Assembly: GCA_036806345.1 (NCBI GenBank)
Contig: DAIROT010000005.1
Location: forward strand, 3,611 to 67,610
Origin: QHCF01 sp003244275
GTDB lineage: Bacteria > Actinomycetota > Acidimicrobiia > Acidimicrobiales > QHCF01
Reading direction: 5' to 3'
DNA length: 64,000 bases
In this document: positions 1 through 9,688 of the stretch, piece after piece
How the letters are laid out: each line of letters begins with the position of its first letter
How positions within the stretch are numbered: the first letter of the stretch is position 1
Position numbers and translations under genes: made by a program
The notes under the pieces: generated by a model
Databases searched by the model: none
The model's input: the letters and a program-made list of their open reading frames with translations, nothing else
Told to the model about the DNA's origin: nothing

Positions 1-80
1 TGACCTGGGGTGACTTGCCTGCGCCCTGCTTTACCCCTAGCCTAATGTTGACCTTCGCCCACGCCGAGGGGGCCTCTGCG

Positions 81-1121
81 ATGTCCGATCATTTCTTCTC
101 CAACATTCTCGGCCGCGATATGGCCGTCGATCTGGGTACTGCCAACACTCTTGTCTACGTGCGCGGGCGCGGCATCGTCCTCAACGAACCGTCCGTGGTG
201 GCCATCAACGTGAAGGACGGCAGGCCACTGGCTGTGGGCATGGAGGCCAAGCGTATGATCGGGCGTACACCCGGGCACATCCAGGCCATCCGGCCCCTGA
301 AGGACGGCGTGATCGCCGACTTCGAGGTCTGCGAGAAGATGCTTCGTTACTTCATCCGCCGGGTCCACCAGCGACGCTTTGCCAAGCCCCGCATGGTGAT
401 CTGTGTGCCATCGGGCATCACCGGAGTGGAGCAGCGGGCAGTGCAGGAGGCAGCCGAGTCAGCCGGCGCCCGTAAGCCCGCCTACATCATCGAGGAGCCC
501 ATGGCGGCGGCCATCGGCGCTGGCCTGCCCGTCCACGAGCCCACTGGGAACATGGTCGTGGACATCGGCGGAGGTACGACCGAGGTGGCCGTCATCTCAC
601 TGGGTGGCATTGTCACCAGCCAGTCCATCCGCATCGGCGGCGACGAGCTGGACGATGCCATCATCGCCTTCATCAAGAAGGAGTACAGCCTGGCTCTGGG
701 TGAGCGAACCGCTGAGGAGATCAAGATGGCACTCGGCTCGGCCTGCCCCCTCGAAGAGGAACTGCACGCCGAGATCCGCGGCCGAGACCTCATCACCGGG
801 TTGCCCAAGACCATAGTGACGACCACCGAGGAGGTCCGCAAGGCTATCGAGGAGCCGTTGGCCGCCATCGTGGACGCCGTCAAGGTCACCTTGGACAAGA
901 CTCCCCCCGAGCTGGCCGCCGACATCATGGAGCAGGGCATCGTGATCACCGGTGGCGGGGCCATGCTGCACGGCCTGGGTTCTCGCCTCACGGCCGAGAC
1001 CGGCATGCCCATCGTGTTGGCCAACAATCCTCTGCACTCGGTAGCCATTGGCAGCGGTCAGTGCCTCGAGGAGTTCGAGGCCCTCAAGCAGGTACTCATC
1101 TCCTCGAACTCGTCACGCTAA
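81..1121 (+). CDS. mreB: Rod shape-determining protein MreB
   Basis: Bacterial actin homologue that organises lateral wall synthesis beneath the membrane. The 346-residue product has the normal MreB length and shows the phosphate-1 loop (DLGTANTLVYV), the phosphate-2 region (VVDIGGGTTEVAVISLGG) and the adenosine loop (ITGGGAMLHGL). The reading frame extends upstream to position 15, but the ATG at 81 (MSDHFF) is chosen because the extra 22 residues do not resemble MreB and the conserved body begins right after this start. It heads the classic mreB-mreC-mreD-PBP2 order, with mreC 11 nt downstream. Presence of MreB implies a rod-shaped cell that inserts wall along its sides, unlike polar-growing actinobacteria. 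No clear promoter is visible in the 80 nt before it. Confidence 0.96.
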   Translation: MSDHFFSNILGRDMAVDLGTANTLVYVRGRGIVLNEPSVVAINVKDGRPLAVGMEAKRMIGRTPGHIQAIRPLKDGVIADFEVCEKMLRYFIRRVHQRRFAKPRMVICVPSGITGVEQRAVQEAAESAGARKPAYIIEEPMAAAIGAGLPVHEPTGNMVVDIGGGTTEVAVISLGGIVTSQSIRIGGDELDDAIIAFIKKEYSLALGERTAEEIKMALGSACPLEEELHAEIRGRDLITGLPKTIVTTTEEVRKAIEEPLAAIVDAVKVTLDKTPPELAADIMEQGIVITGGGAMLHGLGSRLTAETGMPIVLANNPLHSVAIGSGQCLEEFEALKQVLISSNSSR

Positions 1122-1132
1122 GAGGGCGGCCC

Positions 1133-1978
1133 GTGGCCCTGTCCCGGCGCTCCACCCGGCCCCGTTATGCCCTGCTGCTGCTGGTGCTGGCCTCGGTGAC
1201 CATCATCACCCTGGATTACCGGGGCAGCGGCGCGGTGACGGCGGTGAAGACTCACGTTCAGGATGCGCTGGCTCCGGTGCAGTCGGCGGTGTCGGGAGCG
1301 CTGCGACCGGTGGGACACTTCTTCGAGGGGGCAGTGAGCTATGGATCCCTCCAGTCCGAGAACGCCAGGCTGCGAGCCGAGAACGCCAGGCTGCGCGGTC
1401 CCTCTCTGCGGGCATCGGCCGAGGAGCGCCAGACCCAGCAGCTGATGGCCCAGGCCAATCTCCCCTTCGTGGCGACCATCCCCAAGGTGGTGGCCGAGGT
1501 CATTGGTCCGGGACCGTCCAATTTCGAGGACACGGTCGAGATCAGCAAGGGGACATCAGCAGGCGCCCGGGTCGGCAACCCCGTGGTCACCGGGGCTGGC
1601 CTGGTGGGCCGAGTGGTGGCGGCATCGGGCGACCGGGCCACGGTGATCCTGGTGAGCGATCCCACCTCTCACATTGGGGTGCGGTTCGGACCCCACGGTG
1701 ACCTCGGCATCGTCAATGGGGAGAATGCTGGCCAACCGCTCGGGGTGGACATGGTCCCGCTCCGCGCCCAGGTCACCAAGGGCGAGGTCATGACCACCAG
1801 CGGTGTGGATCAGAGCATCTACCCGGGGGGGATCCCGGTCGGGACGGTGGCGTCCAACAGCGCCTCGGGGGGCGCCCTGCAGCGCCAGGTAACCCTCAAG
1901 CCGGTCGCTAATCTGGGCCAGCTCGACCTGGTGAGCGTCCTTCAATGGGTGCCGCCCCCGGGGACCAATCCCCCGTGA
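1133..1978 (+). CDS. mreC: Rod shape-determining protein MreC
   Basis: Membrane-anchored periplasmic-side scaffold that links MreB to PBP2. The frame is open from 1061 inside mreB, but the GTG at 1133 preceded by AGAGGGCGG is the likely start, giving 281 residues. One transmembrane helix lies at about residues 12-27 (YALLLLVLASVTIITL). A coiled coil follows (SLQSENARLRAENARLR), then the beta-barrel domain with GAGLVGRVV and a QSIYPGGIPVGTV motif typical of MreC. It directly follows mreB and precedes mreD by 70 nt. Assignment rests on architecture, family motifs and the mreBCD order. Confidence 0.93.
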   Translation: MALSRRSTRPRYALLLLVLASVTIITLDYRGSGAVTAVKTHVQDALAPVQSAVSGALRPVGHFFEGAVSYGSLQSENARLRAENARLRGPSLRASAEERQTQQLMAQANLPFVATIPKVVAEVIGPGPSNFEDTVEISKGTSAGARVGNPVVTGAGLVGRVVAASGDRATVILVSDPTSHIGVRFGPHGDLGIVNGENAGQPLGVDMVPLRAQVTKGEVMTTSGVDQSIYPGGIPVGTVASNSASGGALQRQVTLKPVANLGQLDLVSVLQWVPPPGTNPP

Positions 1979-2048
1979 CGCGACCCCCAGTGTCACATCC
2001 CCCAGCCATACTGAGCCTGGTGCCACAGTCTCACGGGCCCAGCCCCCA

Positions 2049-2645
2049 ATGACCGGTGGAGCTCGACTGCGCCTCGGCTTGATCGTGGTAACGATCCTGG
2101 TGGTCCAGTTGACGCTGTTGGATGGCGTGAGCGTCTACCACATCCACCCAGATGCCCTGGTCCTGGTGGCAGCAGCTGGCGGTCTGGTAGCCGGCCCCCA
2201 ACGGGGAGCGACGGTGGGCTTCGTGGCCGGATTGGCTTCCGATCTGTTCCTGGCAACCCCCTTCGGACTGTCTGCCCTCGCCTTCACTCTGGTCGGCTTC
2301 GGGGTAGGCATGGCCAGGGCCAGCCTGATCCTGCCGACCTGGTGGCTGACGCCGGCCGCTGGCGCACTGGCCAGTGCTGCCGGAGTGGTGATCTACGCCC
2401 TGCTGGGAGCGACGGTCGGCCAGTCCCAGATGTTGGGGGACCGGCTGGCCCTGGTGGTCGGAGTGGTGGCGTTGGCCAACGCCGTGTTGGCACCGCTCGT
2501 GGTGTCCCTGGTGCGCTGGGCTCTTGACTCAGGAGCAGCTGGCGAGCGGTCTCTGGGGTCGCCTACCGGGTCCTCCTCACGGGCCGCCGCCCTGTCCAGC
2601 AGTGCCGGGCGACTGGCTCCGGGGACGATCAGGGGCCACCAGTGA
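2049..2645 (+). CDS. mreD: Rod shape-determining protein MreD
   Basis: Small polytopic membrane protein of the elongasome. The 198 residues contain about five hydrophobic helices followed by a roughly 35-residue polar tail rich in Ser, Gly and Ala, longer than in typical MreD. Sequence identity in MreD is low across bacteria, so the call depends mainly on position between mreC and PBP2, size and hydropathy. The stop overlaps the next start in a GTGA arrangement, which suggests translational coupling with the penicillin-binding protein. Confidence 0.85.
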   Translation: MTGGARLRLGLIVVTILVVQLTLLDGVSVYHIHPDALVLVAAAGGLVAGPQRGATVGFVAGLASDLFLATPFGLSALAFTLVGFGVGMARASLILPTWWLTPAAGALASAAGVVIYALLGATVGQSQMLGDRLALVVGVVALANAVLAPLVVSLVRWALDSGAAGERSLGSPTGSSSRAAALSSSAGRLAPGTIRGHQ

Positions 2646-4564
2646 CGACCGACTCCGGGCGCCTCCGCCTCAGTCTGGTGGGCCTGGTGGCGGCGGCTCT
2701 GTTCGCGGCCATGTTCGCTCGACTGTGGTACCTCCAGGTACTGCAGTCCCCTTCGTTCAAGGCTCAGGCGGTTAGCGACACCGTGCGGGTCATCTACGAC
2801 CCGGCGCCCCGTGGGCTGATCCTCGATCGCCAGGGCAAGGTGCTGGTGGGCAATCAGGTGGTCGAGGAGGTGACCCTCGCCCACCGGACCCTGCCGACGT
2901 CGCCGGTGATCCCCCGCTTGGCTGCCGTGCTGGGCATGATCCCGGCGGACATCCAAAGCCGGCTGGGGGATGCTCGCTTCAGCCTCTACCAGCCGGTACC
3001 CGTTCAGGTTGGCACTACTCCTGACCAGGTGATCTTCCTTCGCGAGCACCAGGGCGACTTCCCCGGTGTCAGTGTTCAGCTGACCACCCAGCGCACCTAC
3101 CCGTTTGGGTCACTGGCCGCCCAGGTCCTCGGCTACGTGGGCCAGATCAGCAAGAGCCAGGTGACAGCTCGCAAGACCCACGGCTACCGGCCCGGGGACC
3201 TGGTGGGCCAGGACGGGATCGAGCAGGCCTACGAACCGTTCCTGCGGGGCACCCCAGGGGAACGCAGCCTGGAGGTCGACGTGAAGGGCAGGGTGGTGCG
3301 CACCCTCTCTGTTCGCCCGCCGGTTCCCGGCGACAACGTCCAGCTGAGCATCGACGCCGGCGTCCAGGCGAACACTGAGGCATCCCTCAAGAACACGCTG
3401 TTGGCCACCCAGGGGACCCATGACCCTGTCACCCATCAGAGCCTTTCCGCCCCGGCCGGGTCCAGCCTGGTCATGGACCCCAACAACGGTTCGGTCCTAG
3501 CCATGGCCTCCTATCCCACCTATGACCCCAAGGTCTGGGTGGGTGGCATCTCCAGCGCGGAGTACAAGTCGCTGTCCACCCCGGCCGGCTACTACCCACT
3601 CGACAATCGGGCCATCCTGGGGGAGTACGCACCGGGCTCCACCTTCAAGCTGGCCACCGCCACGGCCGGCGTGCAGCGTGGCCTCATCACCCCCAACACC
3701 TACATCAACGATCCCGGCTACTACGCCATCAACAACGGCAACTGCGCAGGGACCGGCTGCCGCCCCCACAACTCGTTCTCCGGCGGCCTGGGCGGCATCA
3801 GTCTCCAAGAGGCGATCACCGCATCCGACGACGTCTACTTCTATACCCTGGGTGGTCGGTTTTGGCAGCAGCGAGCCAAGTATGGCCAGACGCCCATCCA
3901 GGACACCGCCATGGCCTACGGACTGGGCATAACCACTGGCGTCGACCTCCCAGGCGCGGCGACGGGGGCTATCGCCAGCCCGGCCAATCGCCAGGCGCTC
4001 TACAAGGCCCATCCCAAGGACTACCTCACCGGCTCCTGGTATGAGGGCGACAACGTCAACATGGCCATCGGCCAGGGGGAGACGGCGGTGACACCCCTGC
4101 AGCTGGCCCTGGCCTACTCGACGTTCGCCAACGGGGGGACGCGTTACCAACCCGAGATCGGGGCCCGTATCCTCACCCCCACGGGAAAGGTGGTCTCAGT
4201 GGTGGCTCCCAAGGCGACCGGTCACGTGGCCCTGGCCCCCGACCTGCAACAGACGCTGCTGGCTGGCTTCGAGGGTGCGACGAAGGCCAGGAACGGCACG
4301 GCCACCACTTCCTTTGCCCGCTTCGACCAGACCAACTTCAACGTGGCGGGAAAGACCGGTACAGCTGACGTGAGCGGGGGCAAGCCGCCGACCTCGCTGT
4401 TCGTGGCCTTCGCTCCGGCCCAGGCCCCCCGCTACGTGGTCGACAGCGTCCTGGAGCAGGCCGGCTTCGGCGCCGACGCGGCCGCCCCGGTGGCCCGGGG
4501 GGTACTGCAGTACCTGAAGGACCACCCGGTCGGCCCGCTGCAGGCGCCCACCCCGCAGCAGTGA
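2642..4564 (+). CDS. mrdA: Penicillin-binding protein 2 (class B transpeptidase)
   Basis: Membrane-anchored D,D-transpeptidase that cross-links peptidoglycan during elongation. The 640-residue product has an N-terminal transmembrane helix at about residues 9-28, a PBP dimerisation domain, and the transpeptidase domain with the S333-T-F-K336 catalytic motif, an S395-D-D397 second motif and K571-T-G at the end of the active site. The SxD variant of the second motif is common in PBP2 proteins. It starts with GTG overlapping the mreD stop. The usual partner rodA does not follow: after the stop there are 127 nt and then a radical SAM gene, so the SEDS glycosyltransferase must be encoded elsewhere. 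Confidence 0.93.
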   Translation: MTTDSGRLRLSLVGLVAAALFAAMFARLWYLQVLQSPSFKAQAVSDTVRVIYDPAPRGLILDRQGKVLVGNQVVEEVTLAHRTLPTSPVIPRLAAVLGMIPADIQSRLGDARFSLYQPVPVQVGTTPDQVIFLREHQGDFPGVSVQLTTQRTYPFGSLAAQVLGYVGQISKSQVTARKTHGYRPGDLVGQDGIEQAYEPFLRGTPGERSLEVDVKGRVVRTLSVRPPVPGDNVQLSIDAGVQANTEASLKNTLLATQGTHDPVTHQSLSAPAGSSLVMDPNNGSVLAMASYPTYDPKVWVGGISSAEYKSLSTPAGYYPLDNRAILGEYAPGSTFKLATATAGVQRGLITPNTYINDPGYYAINNGNCAGTGCRPHNSFSGGLGGISLQEAITASDDVYFYTLGGRFWQQRAKYGQTPIQDTAMAYGLGITTGVDLPGAATGAIASPANRQALYKAHPKDYLTGSWYEGDNVNMAIGQGETAVTPLQLALAYSTFANGGTRYQPEIGARILTPTGKVVSVVAPKATGHVALAPDLQQTLLAGFEGATKARNGTATTSFARFDQTNFNVAGKTGTADVSGGKPPTSLFVAFAPAQAPRYVVDSVLEQAGFGADAAAPVARGVLQYLKDHPVGPLQAPTPQQ

Positions 4565-4691
4565 TGCGGCCACCCGTTCCCCGGCGGTCGACATTGGCGG
4601 GTTGAGGCTCGAACTCCCAGGTATGCCTCCTCCTGCCGGGGCCTCTCGCCCACCTTCACGAGGCGGCTCCGAGGCTAGACTCAGTCGGGAC

Positions 4692-6731
4692 ATGACCTCT
4701 CTCTGGCCCCGCATCGAGCCGCTGCTGGCCCGGGTGCAACGGCCGGCCCGCTACATCGGCTGCGAAGAGGGGTCCCGGGTGGCGCCCGATGGGCCCAACC
4801 GGGTGCGCTGGTTGCTGGTCTATCCGGACGCCTACGAGATTGGCCTTCCCAACCAGGGGCTCCAGATCCTCTATGAGATCCTCAACGAGCGCCTCGACGC
4901 CCTGGCCGAGCGGTCCTACGCGCCATGGGTGGACATGGAGGCCCAGATGCGGGGACGGGGAGTGCCGCTGTTCTCACTTGACACCCATCGCCCGGCGGCC
5001 GAGTTCGACCTGATCGCCTTCAACCTGTCGGCCGAGCTGGTCTACACCAACGTGCTCAACTGCCTCGACCTGGCCGGGGTGGCGGTGCGAGCTGCCGAGC
5101 GAGGGCCGGCCGATCCCCTGGTGGGCGCGGGTGGGCACTGCACCTTCAACCCCGAGCCGCTGGCCGACTTCGTCGACTTCTTCGTGATCGGGGACGGCGA
5201 GGAGGCGGTGGGCGAGGTCACCGAGTGCGTGCGGGAGTGGAAGCTGGGGGGTCGGACGCCGGGGTCGCGGGAAAGGGTGCTCAGAGAGCTGGCCGGCATC
5301 CCTGGTGTCTACGTGCCTGCCATGTACGAGGTGGTCTACGACGGGTGCCAGGTGGCGGCGGTGACGCCGCGTTACGCCGACGTGCCCGAGCGAGTCGAGA
5401 AGCGCACCATCGCCGACCTGGCTGCCTGGCCCTATCCCAAGCGCCAGCTGGTGCCGGTCACCGAGGTGGTGCACGACCGGCTCAATGTGGAGATCTTTCG
5501 GGGGTGTACCCGGGGCTGCCGATTCTGCCAGGCGGGAATGGTGACCCGGCCAGTCCGAGAGAGACCCGCAGCCCAGGTGCGTCAGATGGTGGCAGACGGC
5601 CTGGGACGCACCGGCTACGACGAGGTGAGCCTCACCTCGCTGTCCAGCGCCGACTACTCGGGCATCGAGGGCACGGTGGCAGGAATAGTCTCGACTGGCG
5701 CGGTCGGGGCCGGCATCGGCGATCCGATGTGCACCGGCCAGTCGGTTGGCGGCGGTCTGGCCGGCAGCTCGGCTCGAGGTGGGGGAGGCGGTGTGGCCGT
5801 CAGCCTGCCCAGCCTGCGGGTGGACGCCTTCACCGTGGGCCTGGCGGCCCAGATCGGCCAGGTCCGCCGGACCGGGCTCACCTTCGCCCCGGAGGCCGGG
5901 ACCTGGCGGATGCGCCAGGTCATCAACAAGCTCATCCGGGAGGAGGACCTTTACGGAGCCGTAGAGTCGGCCTTCTCGCAGGGCTGGCAACGAGTCAAGC
6001 TGTACTTCCTCACCGGGCTGCCCACCGAGACCGACGAGGACACCCTGGGCATAGCCGAGCTGGCCCGCCGGTGCGTGGCGGTGGGGCGACGCCACTCCAA
6101 CCGAGTGACGGTAACGGCATCGGTCGGGGGATTCGTGCCCAAACCGCAAACTCCGTTCCAGTGGTTCGGCCAGGATACGGTGGCCGAGCTGGGGCGCAAG
6201 GTGGGACTGCTGCGTGACGCCACCCGCCGGGAGCGGGGAGTGAACCTACGTTGGCACGACCCGGCCGCCACCCTGGCCGAGGGCCTGGCCAGCCGGGGGG
6301 ACCGCCGCATGGGCGCGGTGATCGAGGAGGTGTGGCGGCGGGGAGGGACGTTCCAGGAGTGGAGCGAGCATTTCAACCTGGCACTGTGGGAGAGCGCCAT
6401 GGCCGCCCACGGCCTCTCGGTGGACGATTACGTCCACCGCCACCGGGAGCGATCGGAGCTGCTGCCCTGGTCCCACGTCTCGGCCGGGCTGCACGAGGAC
6501 TTCTTGTGGGGCGACTGGCAGGACGCCCTGGCTCTGGCTCCGGTTGAGGACTGCCGCTGGACGCCGTGCTACGACTGCGGAGCCTGCACCGGTTACGGGG
6601 TGGAGCACGTGGTGGGGTCGGCCCTGCCGCCGGCGGGAGGGAGCCAGGGTACCGGCCAGGACCTGACCAGTGGGGGCAGCATCCCGGTGAACGTGAGCCT
6701 CACCTCGAGAGTCCGGGCGGGCGTCGGGTGA
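4692..6731 (+). CDS. B12-binding-domain radical SAM protein, TIGR03960-type
   Basis: Radical SAM enzyme of unknown substrate in the TIGR03960 family. Start taken at ATG 4692 (MTSLWPRIE), 679 residues; the frame is open from 4602 but the extra residues look non-coding. The N-terminal third resembles a cobalamin-binding-type domain (YPDAYEIGLPNQGLQILYE). The radical SAM cluster motif is C272-x3-C276-x2-C279 (GCTRGCRFCQAG). A cysteine-rich tail (TPCYDCGACTGYG) might bind another cluster. Between DYSGIEG and VSLPSLRVDAF lies a Gly/Ser/Ala-rich stretch of about 45 residues that looks like an insertion. The stop overlaps the start of the DUF2344 gene by 4 nt, the conserved partner in many Gram-positive bacteria. 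Confidence 0.88.
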   Translation: MTSLWPRIEPLLARVQRPARYIGCEEGSRVAPDGPNRVRWLLVYPDAYEIGLPNQGLQILYEILNERLDALAERSYAPWVDMEAQMRGRGVPLFSLDTHRPAAEFDLIAFNLSAELVYTNVLNCLDLAGVAVRAAERGPADPLVGAGGHCTFNPEPLADFVDFFVIGDGEEAVGEVTECVREWKLGGRTPGSRERVLRELAGIPGVYVPAMYEVVYDGCQVAAVTPRYADVPERVEKRTIADLAAWPYPKRQLVPVTEVVHDRLNVEIFRGCTRGCRFCQAGMVTRPVRERPAAQVRQMVADGLGRTGYDEVSLTSLSSADYSGIEGTVAGIVSTGAVGAGIGDPMCTGQSVGGGLAGSSARGGGGGVAVSLPSLRVDAFTVGLAAQIGQVRRTGLTFAPEAGTWRMRQVINKLIREEDLYGAVESAFSQGWQRVKLYFLTGLPTETDEDTLGIAELARRCVAVGRRHSNRVTVTASVGGFVPKPQTPFQWFGQDTVAELGRKVGLLRDATRRERGVNLRWHDPAATLAEGLASRGDRRMGAVIEEVWRRGGTFQEWSEHFNLALWESAMAAHGLSVDDYVHRHRERSELLPWSHVSAGLHEDFLWGDWQDALALAPVEDCRWTPCYDCGACTGYGVEHVVGSALPPAGGSQGTGQDLTSGGSIPVNVSLTSRVRAGVG

Positions 6732-7501
6732 GGGTCCGGGTGCGGTTCGCCAAGCTGGGCAAGCTGTGCTGGACCAGCCACCGCGACGTGGCTCGGATGT
6801 GGGAGCGAGCGGTCCGTCGGGTGGGCCTGGAGATGGTCTATACCGAGGGTTTCTCCCCCCGGCCCAAGATCAGCTTTGGACTGGCCCTGCCGACCGGCCA
6901 CCAGTCGGTGGCTGAGTACCTGGATCTCGAGCTGGCCCAGCCGTTGGGGGTCCCGGCCCAGTCGGCGCCCCCGGAGGTGCTGGCCACTCAGGAGGGAGAC
7001 CTCTACGACCTGGGTGCCCAACTTGGGGCTGCGCTGCCAGACGGGATGGACGTCCTGGCAGCTGGGCCGGTCGAGGCGGGCACGGCGTCGTTGCAGGAGG
7101 AGGTCACCTCCTGCTCGTGGCAGATTGAGGTGGCCACCCTCGACCGGCTGGCCGCCGCCGCCCTGGTAGAAACAGCTATGGTCGCCCATGCCCTCACAGT
7201 GGTACGAGAGCGCAAGGGCCGCCCCACCACCGACGACATCCGCCCGGCTCTGCGGTCGCTCACCCTGTTGGACCCAGCCACCGGGAACGAGAGTTCAATA
7301 GATGGTGCCGTACTCTGCGCCGAGCTGCTGACCCAGCCCCGCGGGGTGCGCCCCTCCGAGCTGCTCAGGGCCCTGGGTCCTGCGCTCGAGCTCGGACGGG
7401 TCAGGCGCACCCACCAATGGATCGAGCGCGACGGCGCCCGACGGGAGCCACTCCCGCTCGGACCACCGGACGCGCCGCACGCCTGCGAGCGTGCGTCATG
7501 A
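6728..7501 (+). CDS. DUF2344 radical SAM-associated protein (TIGR03936 type)
   Basis: Small protein always found beside the TIGR03960 radical SAM enzyme; its biochemical role is not established. GTG at 6728 overlaps the upstream TGA, giving 257 residues that begin VRVRVRFAKLGKLCW and continue with the family hallmark GFSPRPKISFGLALPTG. The reading frame is open from 6566, but the earlier part is out of frame with a well-supported gene. Together with the upstream gene it precedes ribonuclease E/G, L21 and L27, a gene order conserved widely, so a role linked to RNA or ribosome maturation is possible but is inference. Confidence 0.85.
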   Translation: MRVRVRFAKLGKLCWTSHRDVARMWERAVRRVGLEMVYTEGFSPRPKISFGLALPTGHQSVAEYLDLELAQPLGVPAQSAPPEVLATQEGDLYDLGAQLGAALPDGMDVLAAGPVEAGTASLQEEVTSCSWQIEVATLDRLAAAALVETAMVAHALTVVRERKGRPTTDDIRPALRSLTLLDPATGNESSIDGAVLCAELLTQPRGVRPSELLRALGPALELGRVRRTHQWIERDGARREPLPLGPPDAPHACERAS

Positions 7502-7516
7502 GAAGGGAACATTCAG

Positions 7517-9295
7517 ATGTCCGAACCATCCCCGAGCCCGGAACAGCCGGGTGAGGGCACCGCGTCCAACCATGACCTGACACCGGGCGCCTCTGCGCCA
7601 GGCTCCTCTGGCTCACGCAGGTCGCCCGGCGAAGTGACCGAGACACCTGGGCGATCCGACCCACGTCCCAAGATCGGCGACAGCCGGCCGGCACCCCCAG
7701 GACGAACGATTCCATCCGGCCTCTCGCCGGCGCCGTCATCCGGTGGTGCGGTATCCGAGCCAGGACCGCGGCCTGCTCGCTCCAGAAGGCGGGGCGGACG
7801 GGGTCGTGGGGGGGGCGGTGGCCACACGGGTGGGGCGGGGACACCTACAGGAAGTGCCAGTACTGTCACGCCGCTGACCACCGGGAAGGGACGCCCGAAC
7901 GCGGTGACCTCCGGCGCCCCGGTACCGCCGGCGGCCTCGGTGACCCCGCAGACGAAGGTCGATCGCGCCACCAGGCCGCGGGAGATCACGAACCGGCCTC
8001 CCGGCCGGGAGCGACGGGGGCGCCCGGTGGGGCGCTACCTGATGTGCGTCCAGGTCCAACCCGAGGCCACTCAGGTCGCGGTGCTGGAGGGGCGCTCCCT
8101 CGTCGAGCACTACGTGTCGGTGAGCCAGGACCGTGACACCCAGATCGATGGGAACATCTACCTGGGCCGAGTCGAGAGCGTGCTGCCCGGCATGGAGGCC
8201 GCCTTCGTCGACATCGCCACCACCAAGAATGCCGTGCTCTACCGGGGCGACGTCCACTACGACCGGGACGACGTCGAAGGAGTCCGTCAGCCAGAGGCCC
8301 GCATCGAGGAGCTGCTGCGGCCCGGCCAGGCCATCATCTGCCAGGTAACCAAGAACCCCATCGCGGCCAAGGGTGCCCGATTGACCCAGGAGGTGTCGCT
8401 GCCCGGGCGCTTTGTCGTGCTCATCCCCAACAGCACCTCCTACGGCATCTCCAAGCGTCTGGAAGACGACGAGCGCAGACGCCTCCGACAGATTCTCGAC
8501 GGCCTTCGTCCGCCTGGTCACGGCTTGATCGTTCGCACGGCGGCCGAGGGCGCCAGTGCCGAGGAGTTGACGCGTGACATCGCTCGCCTACTGGCCCAGT
8601 GGGGGCAGATCGCGGCTGCGGCTCAACGAGCCCCAGTCCCGTCGGTCCTCTACGCCGAGCCCGATGTGGCCGTCAGGGTGATAAGAGAGGAGTTCAACCA
8701 CGACTACCGGGGGGTGGTGATCGATGATCCGGTGGTCCACGCCGAGGTCAGGGACTACGTCGCCAGTATCAGTCCCGAGCTGGCCGACAGGGTGGAGCTG
8801 CATGACAAGACAGTGGACCCATTGCCCATCTTCGAGCGCCACCACGTGCACGAGCAGCTCCACAAGGCTCTCGACCGCAAGGTCTGGCTTCCTTCGGGCG
8901 GATCGCTCATCATCGAGCGCACCGAGGCCCTGACCGTGATCGACGTCAACACGGCCAAGAACGTCGGGCGATCCACCCTGGAGGAGACCGTCTACCGCAA
9001 TAACCTGGAGGCAGCTGGCGAGATAGCCCGCCAACTACGTCTCCGCGACATCGGCGGGATAATCGTGATCGACTTCATCGACATGGAGGTGAAGTCCAAT
9101 CGAGACAGCGTCAACGCCGCCTTTCGGGAGGCCCTGGCCAGGGACAAGACCAGGACCCAGGCCTTTGCCATCTCCGAGCTGGGCTTGGTGGAGATGACCC
9201 GCAAGCGAGTGTCCGAGGGACTGGTGGAGTCATTCTCCCAGACCTGCCCAACCTGCAACGGCCGCGGAATCGTCTTCGACCACTCCCTCCTGTAG
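7517..9295 (+). CDS. rne: Ribonuclease E/G
   Basis: Single-strand endoribonuclease for mRNA decay and rRNA/tRNA processing. The 592-residue protein has a disordered N-terminal extension of about 170 residues rich in Pro, Gly, Ser and Arg, then the S1 domain (YLGRVESVLPGMEAAFVDI) and the catalytic core. The two predicted Mg-binding aspartates are D476 (VIDVNTAKN) and D519 (IIVIDFIDM), matching the DNase I-like motif. A Zn-link Cys pair is C577-P-T-C580 near the C-terminus. AAGGGAA lies just upstream of the ATG. As in many actinobacteria the extension is N-terminal rather than the long C-terminal scaffold of proteobacterial RNase E. Confidence 0.94.
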   Translation: MSEPSPSPEQPGEGTASNHDLTPGASAPGSSGSRRSPGEVTETPGRSDPRPKIGDSRPAPPGRTIPSGLSPAPSSGGAVSEPGPRPARSRRRGGRGRGGGGGHTGGAGTPTGSASTVTPLTTGKGRPNAVTSGAPVPPAASVTPQTKVDRATRPREITNRPPGRERRGRPVGRYLMCVQVQPEATQVAVLEGRSLVEHYVSVSQDRDTQIDGNIYLGRVESVLPGMEAAFVDIATTKNAVLYRGDVHYDRDDVEGVRQPEARIEELLRPGQAIICQVTKNPIAAKGARLTQEVSLPGRFVVLIPNSTSYGISKRLEDDERRRLRQILDGLRPPGHGLIVRTAAEGASAEELTRDIARLLAQWGQIAAAAQRAPVPSVLYAEPDVAVRVIREEFNHDYRGVVIDDPVVHAEVRDYVASISPELADRVELHDKTVDPLPIFERHHVHEQLHKALDRKVWLPSGGSLIIERTEALTVIDVNTAKNVGRSTLEETVYRNNLEAAGEIARQLRLRDIGGIIVIDFIDMEVKSNRDSVNAAFREALARDKTRTQAFAISELGLVEMTRKRVSEGLVESFSQTCPTCNGRGIVFDHSLL

Positions 9296-9307
9296 CATGA
9301 GGTTCCC

Positions 9308-9676
9308 ATGTACGCGGTGATCAAGACGGGTGGCAAACAGGAACGGGTGACCGAGGGCCAGCGACTGCAGGTCGAACTGCTCCGACCGTCCGCCGAGGGC
9401 GATGTGTCCTTCACTCCCCTGCTTTTGGTGGACGGAGCCGATGTGGTGGCTGACGCGGACGGTTTGGCCCGAGCCGTCGTGTCGGCCCGGGTGGTGGGTG
9501 AGACCAAGGGGCCCAAGGTGGTGGGATTCACCTACAAGGCCAAGACCAACAACCGGCGCCACTGGGGACACCGCCAGCGCTACTCGACCATCGAGATCAC
9601 AGGAATCGCCAAGGCTGCCAGCCCGGCGCACAGCAGCCCAGCTGAGGGTAGCTCGGCCCAGAGCAACCCGGCCTAG
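9308..9676 (+). CDS. rplU: 50S ribosomal protein L21
   Basis: Large-subunit protein that binds 23S rRNA. The first 100 or so residues match L21 throughout (MYAVIKTGGKQERVTEGQ at the start and the NNRRHWGHRQRYSTIEIT signature). A roughly 20-residue Ser/Ala/Pro-rich tail follows, beyond the typical L21 end, and ends close to the rpmA ribosome binding site. It starts 13 nt after the ribonuclease stop and is followed by rpmA, the conserved order. Confidence 0.96.
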   Translation: MYAVIKTGGKQERVTEGQRLQVELLRPSAEGDVSFTPLLLVDGADVVADADGLARAVVSARVVGETKGPKVVGFTYKAKTNNRRHWGHRQRYSTIEITGIAKAASPAHSSPAEGSSAQSNPA

Positions 9677-9688
9677 AGGAGGAGACAG

